Below, piece after piece: positions 31,737 through 41,889 of a DNA stretch of 64,000 nt (position 1 is the stretch's first letter; every line of letters starts with the position of its first letter). The notes beneath the pieces were generated by a model. It was not told where the DNA came from. It was given only the letters and a program-made list of their open reading frames with translations, and searched no databases. The position numbers and the translations under genes are program-made. The DNA is from Agrostemma githago (Eukaryota; Streptophyta; Magnoliopsida; Caryophyllales; Caryophyllaceae): assembly GCA_958450325.1 (NCBI GenBank), contig OY288241.1, forward strand, positions 53,888,078-53,952,077. The letters are read 5' to 3'.

Positions 31737-34700
31737 GACCTTGTGCGGTTCCACTGTCCTTTTGTGGGCCTCGGTAGGTGTAGGGATGGTTGGGGTAAGG
31801 GTTTTGTTAAAACTTCTATGCTTTTCCATCTCCGTGATCATCACTGTAAGGAAGGTGCCCGGGACGACACGCGACAATCTCTTGCTTCTTTACCTATTTT
31901 TTTGGCTGCTGAGTCTACTTTTCGGCGGATGGGTATTTGGCTGTGTGGGGTTTGCTTTCGGACACAAACTCATAACAAAGGCTGTCGGCACGACGCAGAG
32001 TCCTCTGTTGAGGCCCCTAATTGTGGTGATGGTGTTATCCGTTATGTTCTTTACGGTTTTCCCCGACCATCTGCCCCTACAGTTTCGTCTTCTTGTGGTG
32101 TTGCTGATCCCCCGGTTGTTGGGTTTAACGTGACCTCTCTTGATCACCTGTTGGCTAAGGGGTTACGTACTTTTAAATCCATCCCTCCAAAGTGTCGTTT
32201 AGGGTTTTCTCGGGTTTTTTGGGGGGCTCTTGATGATGTGGCTGCCTCTCCTCGTGATCTCACGTGTTGGGTGACTTTGCTTGCGCTGCCTCTTTGCATA
32301 CTTAAGACTTTCTCCCCTCGGAGTAACCTTGAGTGTCGATCTGCTATTCGACGGCAGTGTCAGGAGTAGAGTATTTCTAGTGTCATTCGTTGTTGGGATG
32401 AGCCGGGTGGTCGGTTGTCGCTCCTGCGAGATACTTTGGCTGAGGTTGCTTCTTCTTTTAGTGTGAATAAGGATCTCGACTTGAGTGAGGTCAATGTTAG
32501 GCAGTGTCGTAGGAAGATTTGTGACAGGCACTACACTGCTGCTGTTCGTGTGCTTTCTTCTTCTGGTGTTGCTCCTTACTCCGATGATACTCTAGTGGCT
32601 TTGAAGGATAAGCACCCCGTCGTCCCTTCTCCCGGTTTGCCATCCTTGCCTGATAATCACCACTCCCTTGTCGCCTCCGCGTCGGTGGTTTTGGATATGA
32701 TTAGAGGGTTTCCTCACGGCACTTCTTGTGGGAGGGACGGTTTTCGTGCCCAACACCTTTTGGATTGTTTTAGTGGGGCCGCAATTGCTGTTTCGGACGA
32801 TTTGATCGCATCTGTCACTCGGGTGGTTAATCTCTTTCTCGAGGGCAGTTGCCCGCAGGTCCTCGGGGAGTATATTGCTAGTGCTCCGCTTACCCCGCTT
32901 GTTAAACCAGGTGGCGGTATTCGTCCTATTGCTGTTGGTACGATTTGGAGACGCCTTGTCTCTAAAGTTGGTGCTTTCCTGATTGGTCCGATGCTGAGTG
33001 GCTATTTTTCTGGCCTTCAGTTTGGAGTTGGGGTATCTGGGGGGGGGGTGAGGCTATTTTGCATGCCTTGAACTGGCTTGTTGAGGATCGGGGTGATGAG
33101 GTAGGTATTTCCATGCTCTTGGTGGATTTTCAGAATGCTTAACATGGTTGATCGTGAAATCATGTTACGAGAGGTTCGTTACCACTGCCTTGTTCTCTCC
33201 CGGTGGGTGGAATTTTGTTATTCTAGTCCAGCCCGGTTATATTATGGTGAGCACAGCCTGTGGTCTTGTTAGGGGGTTCAGCAGGGTGATCCCTTGGGTC
33301 CTCTGCTTTTTTCCTTGGTGTTGCATCCCTTGGTTTGTAAGATCCGGGACTCTTTCGATTTGAGGCTGCAGGCTTGGTACTTGGATAATGGCACCATAGT
33401 TGGGGATACCTTGGTTTTGGGGAAGGTTTTGGAGCTGATTTTGGATGATGGTCCTCGTTCGGGACATCATCTTAATGTCAGTAAAACCGAGATTTTTTGG
33501 CCTACGGAAGATCCTAGGAGCAGGCTCCCTGGTGTCTTCCCCCCTGCTATCGCCAGGCCGATGCGTAGTGTCAAAGTCGTTGGTGGGCCTGTTAGTGCGA
33601 GTCATGATTTCAGTAGTGAGCTCGTGATGAGTAGAGTGACCAGAACTATCGCGCTTATGGGTTCCGTCGCTCTGCTTGATGATTCGCAGTGTGAGTTGCT
33701 GTTGCTCCGGGCCTGTACTGGTATCTCCAAGCTCTATTTTACTTTGCGTACTTGCCCACCGACTGTTTTTGAGTCGGCTCAGCTTGCTTTTGACGCAACT
33801 CTTCATTCTCATTTAGAACGTGTTGTTATTGCGTCTGGGCCGGGATTTGGGGATTGGCAGTGGCGGCTTGCCACCCTTCCCTTTTCCTTTGGGGGGCTTG
33901 GGGTGTATGCCGCTGGAGATGTCCTGCATTATGCTTTTGTGGCATCCCGACTGCAATCTGCGGGTTTGCAGGCTGTGCTGCTTCGCGCTGCGGGCATACT
34001 GACCCCTGGCCCGGCTTTCGACGCGGCCTTATGTAGGCTTAAGGAGGTTTTGGGTTCTGTTGAGTGTAATCCAAGTGAGATCGCTGCCCCTAAACTTATG
34101 AAGATTTTGGCAGATATATATTTCACGAGGGTTGCGGCTACTGCGGAATCGGATTTCTCCTTGACCTCTCGTCAGGTTGCCTTATGGAAGTCTCAGCAAG
34201 GCCGTCACGCTTCTGATTGGCTCCGCGCTGTCCCTATTTCTGGACTGGGCCAGACTATGAACGGTCAGACGTACCGTTGTGTGCTTAGCTATCGGTTGGG
34301 CATTTCTTTGTTTTCCGTACCTGGACCTTGTTCTGCCTGCTCTCGGGTTTTTGGCGACGATATTTTTGGGGACCATGCCGTGTCTTGCGCAGGGGTTGTC
34401 GGTATTAAACATCGACATAACCTCGTTCGTGACACTCTTTTGGATATCTGTTTCCGTTCCGGGGTCTCGGCTGGGAAGGAGATTGATATTGGCTTGATTG
34501 ATGATCATGACAGATCCTTGCGTCCTGTAGATTTGCTTCTTTATTCGTGGGACAGTAGGCGTGACGTTTGCGTAGATCTTACCGGGTCTTCCCCTTTGAC
34601 TCAGTCAGGGCTCTCTGATTTCGCGCCAGGCCGTGCTGTGGGTGACGCTGCCCGACGCAAATGCGTTAAGTACAGGGACCTTTGCTCGGGGCTTGGATAT

Positions 34701-34903
34701 GGGTTTTTGCCCTTTTCCTTTTCTTCGCTGGGGGAATTGGAGGCGGATGCTGTCGGCTTACTCAAGATGATTCAAATAATTTCGATAGCACAAGATGCCG
34801 GAGCACGCGTTGCTCCTTTTATTTTTATCAGACTTAGCTTCGCTATAGCTAAGGGGGTGGGGCCCAGATTGTATCTCGGTTACCCACCAATTTTTTGTAA
34901 ACT
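31737..34903 (+). pseudogene. RLE-type LINE ORF: zinc fingers, reverse transcriptase, CCHC, restriction-like endonuclease
   Basis: A C-x7-C...H-x3-H-like finger (Cys 31755-31757, FHLRDHH about 31824-31844) and CGVCF...CRH (about 31953-31998) form the N-terminal DNA-binding part. RT motifs follow: SCGRDGFRAQHLL, VKPGGGIRPIAVG, VDFQNA (about 33122-33139), GVQQGDPLGP (about 33273-33302) and YLDN at 33378-33389, where YxDD is expected. The catalytic Asp is lost. The C-terminal region has CSAC (34329-34340), HAVSC (34374-34388), KHRHN (34407-34421), RPVD (34521-34532) and DVCVD (34563-34577). The latter resemble the R2 CCHC plus PD-D endonuclease. Stop TAG 32367-32369, a G10 run at 33039 and a deletion at 33139 break the frame. 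No in-frame ATG start was found. Confidence 0.75.
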
Positions 34904-34941
34904 GCTTTTTGATTCATCAATAAAATTCTCTATTTATAATA

Positions 34942-34942
34942 A

Positions 34943-34973
<31 letters not shown>
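34942..34973. repeat. (TAA)n microsatellite, LINE E to LINE F junction
   Basis: About ten TAA triplets form the tail of E and the insertion site of F. Read in one frame it is ATA (Ile) repeats without stop, which lets an open frame run from E into F. Confidence 0.95.
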
Positions 34974-35036
34974 GGACTCTCTCTCTCTACTCTCTCTCTA
35001 GAGGAAGATTTCCCTCGCCATTTTCACCGGAATGAG

Positions 35037-36211
35037 ATGACATCGAAGGCGCCACGAGGTCGGGGTAGAGGGAGACCACGAAAACCTGTACGAGAAAGCT
35101 CGCTGGCACACCAGCTCAACCAAGACTTTGAAGTTCGATCAACTAGCACGCAATCAGAAGATTTAGAGGAAAATTTGGGTCCTCAAAAGCAGGGGAAGAA
35201 CGTGATTAATGACTTAATTGATCTTGCTTTGCAATCTGCAATCCGTTTGATAGGTGATGTCGGATCCTCGCGTGCAAAGAATGGAATTCCTGATACTACG
35301 GAACAGCCGATCATCAGGGATTCTGAGAAGAAGGACAGAACTCTAGATACAACGGAACAGCCGGTCATCCAGATGTCAGGGACGATCAAGAAAGTTCAGG
35401 GTACTACGGAACAGCCGGTCACTCTGAATTCTAATCAATCTTTGAAGGAAGCTCAATCTGGGGTGGGAAGTCATGGAAAAGAGGGGGAGGCTCGGAGTAC
35501 AATGGAACAGCCGGTCACTCTGAAGCAACAGTCTGCTCATCCGATGGCTCCTTCTACAACATGGGTAGGGCGTATGAAGAATGCTAAGGTAGGTATGGGA
35601 CTGTACTTTGATGAATATTGGGCTGAATCTTAGGAAATTACTATTGATTATGAGGATTTTGAGGATGAGTTGTTGATTTGGAGGCACGCTTTAATGGGTC
35701 ACGTCATTGGTGCTCGCCCAACTCTGAAGAAGATGGTGGATTTTGCAGCTACTCATTGGAACCATTTCTCGATGCCGACTGTCCAATATTTTATAAAAGT
35801 CAGAGTCGGTATACACCTATTAAGAAACCTGCAGAAGATGCACCTGTTAAGGAATCCGTAGAAGCAGCAAATTTGGTTAAAGGGGATGAAGTAGTAGATT
35901 TAAACTGCTGTAAGATAGCTGTCTCTGAGGGGTTAGGTTCAGGGAAGATGGGCAGTTTATGCAATAATGCTGGTTTAATGGCTTCAGATAATGGATCTGG
36001 GATGGTGCTGAAGGAGACCCTGGACCTCCCTTCTGAGGGTGAACTTGCTCAGTTTATGGCAGCACGTTCAGGTGGGAGGAAGCTGCCCCTAGGATTTCAA
36101 ATGAATAGGGAGGAAAAGGTTGAGCTGCTGAGGTCTAATAGATATGAAGTGTTGCAAGATGCAGAGGAGATAGTAGAACGGGATGCTATTCCACCTGACA
36201 TACCTCAATGA
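35037..36211 (+). pseudogene. LINE F ORF1 with AT-hook, deleted for most of DUF4283-like domain and CCHC
   Basis: The start is ATG 35037, although the reading frame is open upstream into LINE E through the microsatellite. Residues 7-16 are RGRGRGRPRK, a strong AT-hook. Four TEQP repeats follow. After VGMGLYFDE and the start of the DUF4283-like domain (ALMGHVIGARPTL, VQYF), the sequence jumps at about 35800 to the segment downstream of the CCHC knuckle (RYTPIKK). Compared with B and G about 490 bp are missing, and the frame shifts. A TAG is at 35631-35633. It ends IPPDIPQ with TGA overlapping ORF2's ATG. RNA binding is unlikely to survive. Confidence 0.88.
35298..35523 (+). repeat. TEQP-encoding repeats in LINE F ORF1
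   Basis: A(C/T)GGAACAGCCG(G/A)TCA occurs at 35298, 35352, 35406 and 35512, spaced 54, 54 and 106 bp, all in frame. It encodes TEQPVI/TEQPVT within an 18-residue unit. LINE B ORF1 has related TEQPA and TEKPA motifs. Confidence 0.85.
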
Positions 36212-38057
36212 AAATAGCTACCTGGAATATTAGGGGGGGGAATGAGGACATTAAGCAAAATGCAGTTCTTAGTTTGATTAAGAATAAAAGCATAAATGTC
36301 TTGGGTTTGCCTGAAACTCGAATAAAAGCTAATAAAGCAAATAGAGTTATTGCTACTAAGTTTAAGAACTTTAGGGTGGATTGTAACTATGTTCACCACT
36401 ACAATGGTCGTATTTGGTTGATATGGAATGCTAGTACTGTTCGGGTTCGGGTGATTCATTTTACTAGTCAGCTAATACACAGTTCTTTTTTCCACTATAG
36501 AACTGGTTGCGAGCTGATTTTCACTATAGTTTATAGCTTTAATGATGGTGAAGGGAGGAAAGCTCTTTGGTCTGATATATGCAGGCTTAATACGGGGAAT
36601 AATTGGGTTGTTTCTGGTGACTTTATATTGTTCAAAGCTTGAATGAGAAGATTGGAGGTTCACCTCCAAAAGAGCAAGATATTGAAGACTTCAATGATTA
36701 TATTGTTGTTGCTGGTCTGCATGAGTTGCAGCATCAAGGAGTGGAGTTTACGTGGACAAATAAGCATGAGGCTGCCTCTAGGATTTGGACTAGGCTAGAC
36801 AGGGTCTTGGTGAATGGAACTTGGATTAATTCGTTTCTAGGTTCTTTTGCTTTGGCTATACCTGTTGGGCTTTCGGATCATTCGCCTTTGCTTGTATCCA
36901 TCCTTAGTGAGGAGAAGAGGAAGCCCAGATTCAGCTTTTTGAACAGCTGGGTTCGTTGTACCTCTTATCATGAGGAAGTGGAGCGAGCTTGGAGGCATCC
37001 AGTTAAGGGAACAGCTGGATTTCAACTGTTTGAGAAGATGAAAAGAGTTAAAAATGCTATGAAGATTATGCACAAAAATAATTACTCTTGTATTTCTATA
37101 AGGATTGCTCAGACCGAGAAGGAGATTGAAGTTTGTCAAGAAGATCTTAGTAATCATCCTTTCTCTCAAGATTGCATTGATAAGGAAAGGAATTTGTTAC
37201 ATGATTACAAGGCTTTATGTGATACTGAATCTAGTATTCTGAGGCAACGATCTAAAATGGATAATATTATCATGGGGGATGAATCTACGAAATTCTTTCA
37301 TTCTAGGATTAAGAAGCGAAGGCAACGACAAGTCATCGGGGCAATATGTGATAGTAAGGGAAGTATCAGAGAGGGTTTAAAGGAAGTTGCTCAAGGATTT
37401 GTTGACTTCTATGAGGAGATGCTTGGTAAAAGTCAGCCTGTCCAAAAAATTGATGTGGCTCTTATCCAGAAGGGCTCTTTGGTAAAATCAGAACAATGGG
37501 ATGCTATGCTGCAAATTCCTGCAAATGAGGAGATCAGGAGGTGTGTTGGATCTATTGGGTTCGATAGAAGCCCGGGGCCTGATGGATTCTCTTCGGAGTT
37601 TTTCAAGGCCTCTTGGTCAATGATTGGTGATACTTTTTGTGCTGCTGTTCGAGAATTCTTCCTGAAGAGCAGAATGCTTAAGCAAGCCAACTCTACTCTC
37701 ATCACTTTGGTGCCTAAGAAGGAGGTATGCAGTTCTGTATCGGACTATAGACCCATATTCAGTTGTTCAGTTTTTTATAAAACTGTCAGTAAGATCCTCA
37801 CCTTGAGAGTTCAGGATGTTTTGGAAGATATTATTGGGTAGGAACAGGCTGCATTTGTTCCTGGACGGAGTATTCATGCTAATATTGCCTTATCCCAGTC
37901 TTTGATTAAGAATTATGGACGAGCCTATATCACGCCCAAGTGCTTGATGAAGATTGACTTGAGGAAGGTGTTTGACTCGCTCCAATGGCCTTTTATTGAG
38001 GAAATGTTATTGGCTTTCAATTTTCCTCAACAGTTTGTTCGAGGGATCATGACTTGT
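36208..38057 (+). pseudogene. LINE F ORF2, first part (endonuclease and RT N-terminal half)
   Basis: The start ATG 36208 lies in ATGA: MKIATWNIRGGNE. Endonuclease motifs are PETRIK, HYNGRIW and a damaged GDFN site; a frameshift at about 36620 destroys the GDFNIVR segment. From 36639: TWTNKHEAASRIW and LSDHSPLL. The RT begins SPGPDGFSSEFF, then KQANSTLITLVPKKE; TAG 37839-37841 stands where copy A has Trp. It continues to MKIDLRKVFDSL (AF changed to VF) and stops at IMTC, where the LTR element begins. The frame continues at 53882. Confidence 0.92.
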
Positions 38058-38382
38058 TGATAAGTGTGGTTTGTAGTGCCTAGTTTGTTGTGTTTTGATC
38101 CCATTTTCCTTGCGGAATCGCTCCTTGGGAGCGGTTCATGGGCTACTTATGCTTACTCTAGTTCGTTTTAGGTTCCCGAGACCATTCATGAAGAATTGGA
38201 ACGATTCCGACTCAATACATACAGTTTTCGGAGCCAACGAAGAGAAGGAACGATCACTCGATGCCATGGATTCAACCCCGAGACCTCGGGACCCGATCCC
38301 GAGCCCCTTATACTCGATCCCAAGACCCGAGAGTCGATGAGAAGCCCATGAGAAGCAGGGAGGGACCTTTAATATCATATTG

Positions 38383-38506
38383 GAGGCCTACAAGACCCAT
38401 CCCCGACGGGAAGGACCTCATCCCGTCCGGGATGAGGTGCGCAAATTGCGATGGTTCTGTTTTGGACCATTCCCGGTCGGGACCGAACCGTCCCGGACGA
38501 GATGAG
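38383..38506. repeat. Palindromic CATCCCGNCCGGGATG-type repeats in the 5' LTR
   Basis: Four imperfect dyads are present (CATCCCCGACGGGAA, CATCCCGTCCGGGAT, TTCCCGGTCGGGAC, GTCCCGGACGAGAT), lying upstream of the TATA-like box. The 3' LTR has six. Confidence 0.85.
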
Positions 38507-39276
38507 CGAGCTGTAGCGCGTGACTCTTTTATCTTCCTCCTTCATTCTTGTAACCCTATAAATACTCCTCCCTTGTATTGTTTAAGCATCATACCTTACC
38601 CTAGATAATTTTAGACCTCTCTTAAGAATTCAAAACTCTAATTAGCCTCCTTTCATCTCTAGTTAATCTTTAATTAATCTTTGTTTAATCTATTAATTAG
38701 TCTTGTATTAAGGAGATTCTTGAAGATTATTTCCATGCTTGACAACCTTGGAGTTTTATTTGGGTTTCTTATTAATTCAAGTTCATATCTTGTTCATCCT
38801 ATTGTAGTGGGTATAATTTCTTTTCTCTTAATCTATATTTTATCATCAAGTTTTAATCTTTGCTTATTGCTCATTGTTATTGGTTGTTCTTAATGGATGT
38901 TTTAATTAGTATGATTGTTTCTCTTGTTAGTCTTAGTTTTGACTTCATTATGAGTGAGTAGATTCCTTGTGGGGTTAGTAGGGGGATTAAGTGTGGATTA
39001 TGGGTGATTAGGGCTTGATTGTGGGTAAAGGTGATTCCTTTGTTGCTAGTCACTTATTGGGCACACTATGTGTTTGTTGTATTGCTTGTGTGGGTAGTAG
39101 TGACCAATGCTTCTCATACTTGTTCTCATCTTCTCATTGTGTATTCGATTTGTGGTTGAATGTTTATGTTTTGAGTAGCATCTTGCATGAATGTTCGGGT
39201 CTAGTCTTAGACACGAGAGTGCGGACTTTGGCTTTGGCGCGAGAGCGCAAATCGACCTTATTAACTAAGTGGCACC

Positions 39277-39767
39277 TGTAAGAATTATGGGTCTAATACA
39301 ATATATGTGGACAACATTATTTGGACATATTGTATTTATTAGCTATCATTAAAGTTGAGCCCAAATACATGATCATTCATAATACAAATGATACGGGCTT
39401 ATTTACGTCTTATAAAGTATGGGTCGGATACTATAATAGTGTAGAGACCCATTAGGGCTTTATGGGATAATTGATGGACTTATCCACTAAAAGCGACTAA
39501 TATAGGTCACCAGGGTTTCACATCCCTCCCTATATATAGTCAGGGTTATGGTCCCTGACAGCACACTTTAGACCTAATCTCTCATATATCCCATCGGTAT
39601 GGAGAAACCCAAAAGGCGAGTGTGTCTGTTAGAAGACCATAATCGGGTGATTCCATTCCAACTCCCTTCTCCAAATGAGTCAGGTACGCTTCCGCTACAG
39701 TTCATTACAGTTTATTACCAATTAATTTAGTATGAAGTTTCAGTCTTGGGTCAGATTAAATCTAACA
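39277..39767 (+). repeat. Copia 5' LTR
   Basis: 491 bp, TGTAAG...CTAACA. It contains CCCTATATATAGTC (about 39529-39542), a good TATA-box candidate. Confidence 0.95.
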
Positions 39768-39769
39768 AG

Positions 39770-39780
39770 TGGTATCAGAG
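39770..39780 (+). promoter_or_regulatory. Copia primer-binding site
   Basis: TGGTATCAGAG begins two bases after the LTR end. It is complementary to the 3' end of plant initiator Met tRNA, the standard copia primer. Confidence 0.9.
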
Positions 39781-40889
39781 TCGCCTTCATATTAAATTAT
39801 TTGGGACTGATTGAAGTATAGGGTATTATGTACTCAGGGATTTTATTCTATTTTATTTTGATCTATTGTGTTCCTTAATCCGTGTGAATGCATCTTTTCA
39901 ATCATCGTGTTATCAGTATGTTTGCAATTTTGCATCAAACATGGTTCTAAGGTATTAAAATTACTATTGTTGATGTTGATGTTAGACGTGTACTTTCATG
40001 GATGGATGATCATTATTATGATAGATAGGTGGCAAACAATTAGCTCTCAATGAATTCTACTAAGCTATTGTCATGAATTTGTATTTTGTTTCTTGGACTA
40101 TGGCAAATCTTTTACTGTTTTATGATGATATTGTTTTAGTTAATGCGTGGCAATGTTTCATACGATCTATCGTCACATTTGTACGAGAAATTTGTGGCTC
40201 TATTTTTTGTCGGTTTCAGCGAATTCCTTTATGTATAATAGCGCAATTGATTTCGTACTTTATTGGTTTATAATTATTTTTGTTATTCAAACATATGATA
40301 CTATGATTTATGATTTCGTTTGATTTATTAATACGGAATATATGTTTCGATGATTTTTGTATGCAATCGATACAGTTATGTAACGTTTAAGGAATTATAT
40401 TTTGGGTATCAAGTCTTTGATTCTTATTATTGGCTATTCAGTATATAAGATAGGCTATTCAGTATATAAGATATTTTTTAATCGATTGCGGTTGATTCAT
40501 AATTTCGTTTAGTATTCAGTTATATGATGTATAATGGTCTTGTATGTTTGATTATTATCGTATATTAAGTTTTTATGTATGAATTGAGACTTATTTGGAA
40601 TTTCGGTTGCGATTATTTCGCGTATTTATAATTGACAAGTTGACTTGTATGATGAAAGAACTTATTTGAGTTATAATTTCTTTTATCATTTAAGGATTCA
40701 GTCACTTGTTAATTACGGTTTGTTTAAAAGAACTTGATTTCAGTTTCAATAATATTGGCTATTTGGTTTTTATAAGACGTCTAATATTTTGGATTGTTTG
40801 ATCGAAACAATACGTTGACAAAGTAACCTCTATTGCGTAGATCAAACGGTTTAAATAACTAGACGATTGTGTGTGATTGAATTTCATGC

Positions 40890-41440
40890 GGGTAATGGTC
40901 GGCCCAAAGGAAGGCCATTATTTGGCCGAAATTCATTCATACTTGTGGTGATAAATATGTAACGGTTATTCGGTTCTCGTGTAGATGCTAAGTCGACCCA
41001 AAGGAAGACTTGACATTTGACATAATCTTACTGTTAATATTTGATTACTACACCAAGAGTACCACTTACAAGTCTAATTATCGTCCAAAGATGAGATTAG
41101 ATGTTGTGCTAGGTATCTTGTTATGATGGGAATGTTAATATTCGAATCTGAATTACAAGTTAAATTAAGGGAGTGTTGTTAAGTTAATGACACTCATAAG
41201 GCTTATTTCCATACAGTTTTTTTTAATGGAGAGTAAATTCAAACATTTGGTTTTTAAGTTTGGTTGTATGTGTAATCATGCGGATATTGGTCGGCCCAAA
41301 GGAAGGTCATTATTTGGCCGAATACATATACAATTTCGGGTGATAAATATGTAACGATTATTCAGTATTTTCATGTGTATACTAAGTCGGCCCATAGGAA
41401 GGCTTAGTGTTCGACATGAGTTTATCGTCAATATTTGATC
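40890..41440 (+). repeat. Duplicated hairpin-containing leader segment of the copia element
   Basis: About 160 bp at 40890-41050 recurs diverged at 41278-41440. Each holds TCGGCCCAAAGGAAGG...TTTGGCCGA, which can pair TCGGCC with GGCCGA, and a second (T/G)AAGTCG(G/A)CCCA(A/T)AGGAAG block about 100 bp on. It lies in the untranslated leader, where RNA packaging or dimerisation signals are expected. Confidence 0.75.
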
Positions 41441-41889
41441 ACGATTATTTAATTGTAGTGTCGATGCTTAGATAATATTTTATGCCCAACGGCTAAATGA
41501 TAAATTTGCAAAAACACTATATACTGTTTGAATTTATTCAAAATATGAAAATATTGTTTTGTTCATCAAATTGACATTACTGTTCATTATATCTGTCATA
41601 TTCAGGTTACATTCTCAATTCGGATAACGCTATTTATTTAAATAAATGATAAGAGAATATAAATATTTATTTTAGGTCGTCGCAATCTTAATACAACATT
41701 AGGAATGTATGATTGTACTACTCATAAGGATGAAAATATCGTGTGGACTCACGTGTTTTTGTAGAGTAGAAAATTTAATCCATGTGTTTAATGATTGCTT
41801 AATGCGACATTAAGGAAATATTAAAGGACATTGTTTCTATTGAATAAGCTGCAAGTGTCTCACTCAAAGAATAACAAGATAGGTTATTG

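Larger units (their letters stand above)
31085..34973 (+). mobile_element. LINE E: non-LTR element with N-terminal zinc fingers and probable restriction-like endonuclease
   Basis: A single-ORF non-LTR retrotransposon quite unlike the L1 copies, lying between LINE D's TAA tail and its own TAA tail (34942-34973). Its layout is zinc fingers, RT, a CxxC...H...C motif, then a PD-D-type endonuclease region, as in R2/R4/NeSL-type elements. No APE endonuclease is seen. The 5' leader of about 650 bp is GC-rich. The tail is preceded by CAATAAAATTCTC. A truncated relative (H) lies at 60615-61860. Confidence 0.78.
34974..38057 (+). mobile_element. LINE F (L1-type), 5'-complete first part
   Basis: It starts directly after (TAA)n with GGACTCTCTCTCTCTACTCT and a 5' UTR of 63 bp. 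ORF1 is 35037-36211 and ORF2 begins at 36208. At 38057 ORF2 is cut by the Athila-like LTR element. It resumes at 53882 after a perfect CTTGT duplication (38053-38057, 53877-53881). Confidence 0.94.

Noticed and set aside
33294..35633. A 779-codon frame as a host fusion gene
   Set aside because: It is the RLE-type LINE C-terminus reading through TAA repeat into LINE F ORF1. Both halves belong to separate elements.
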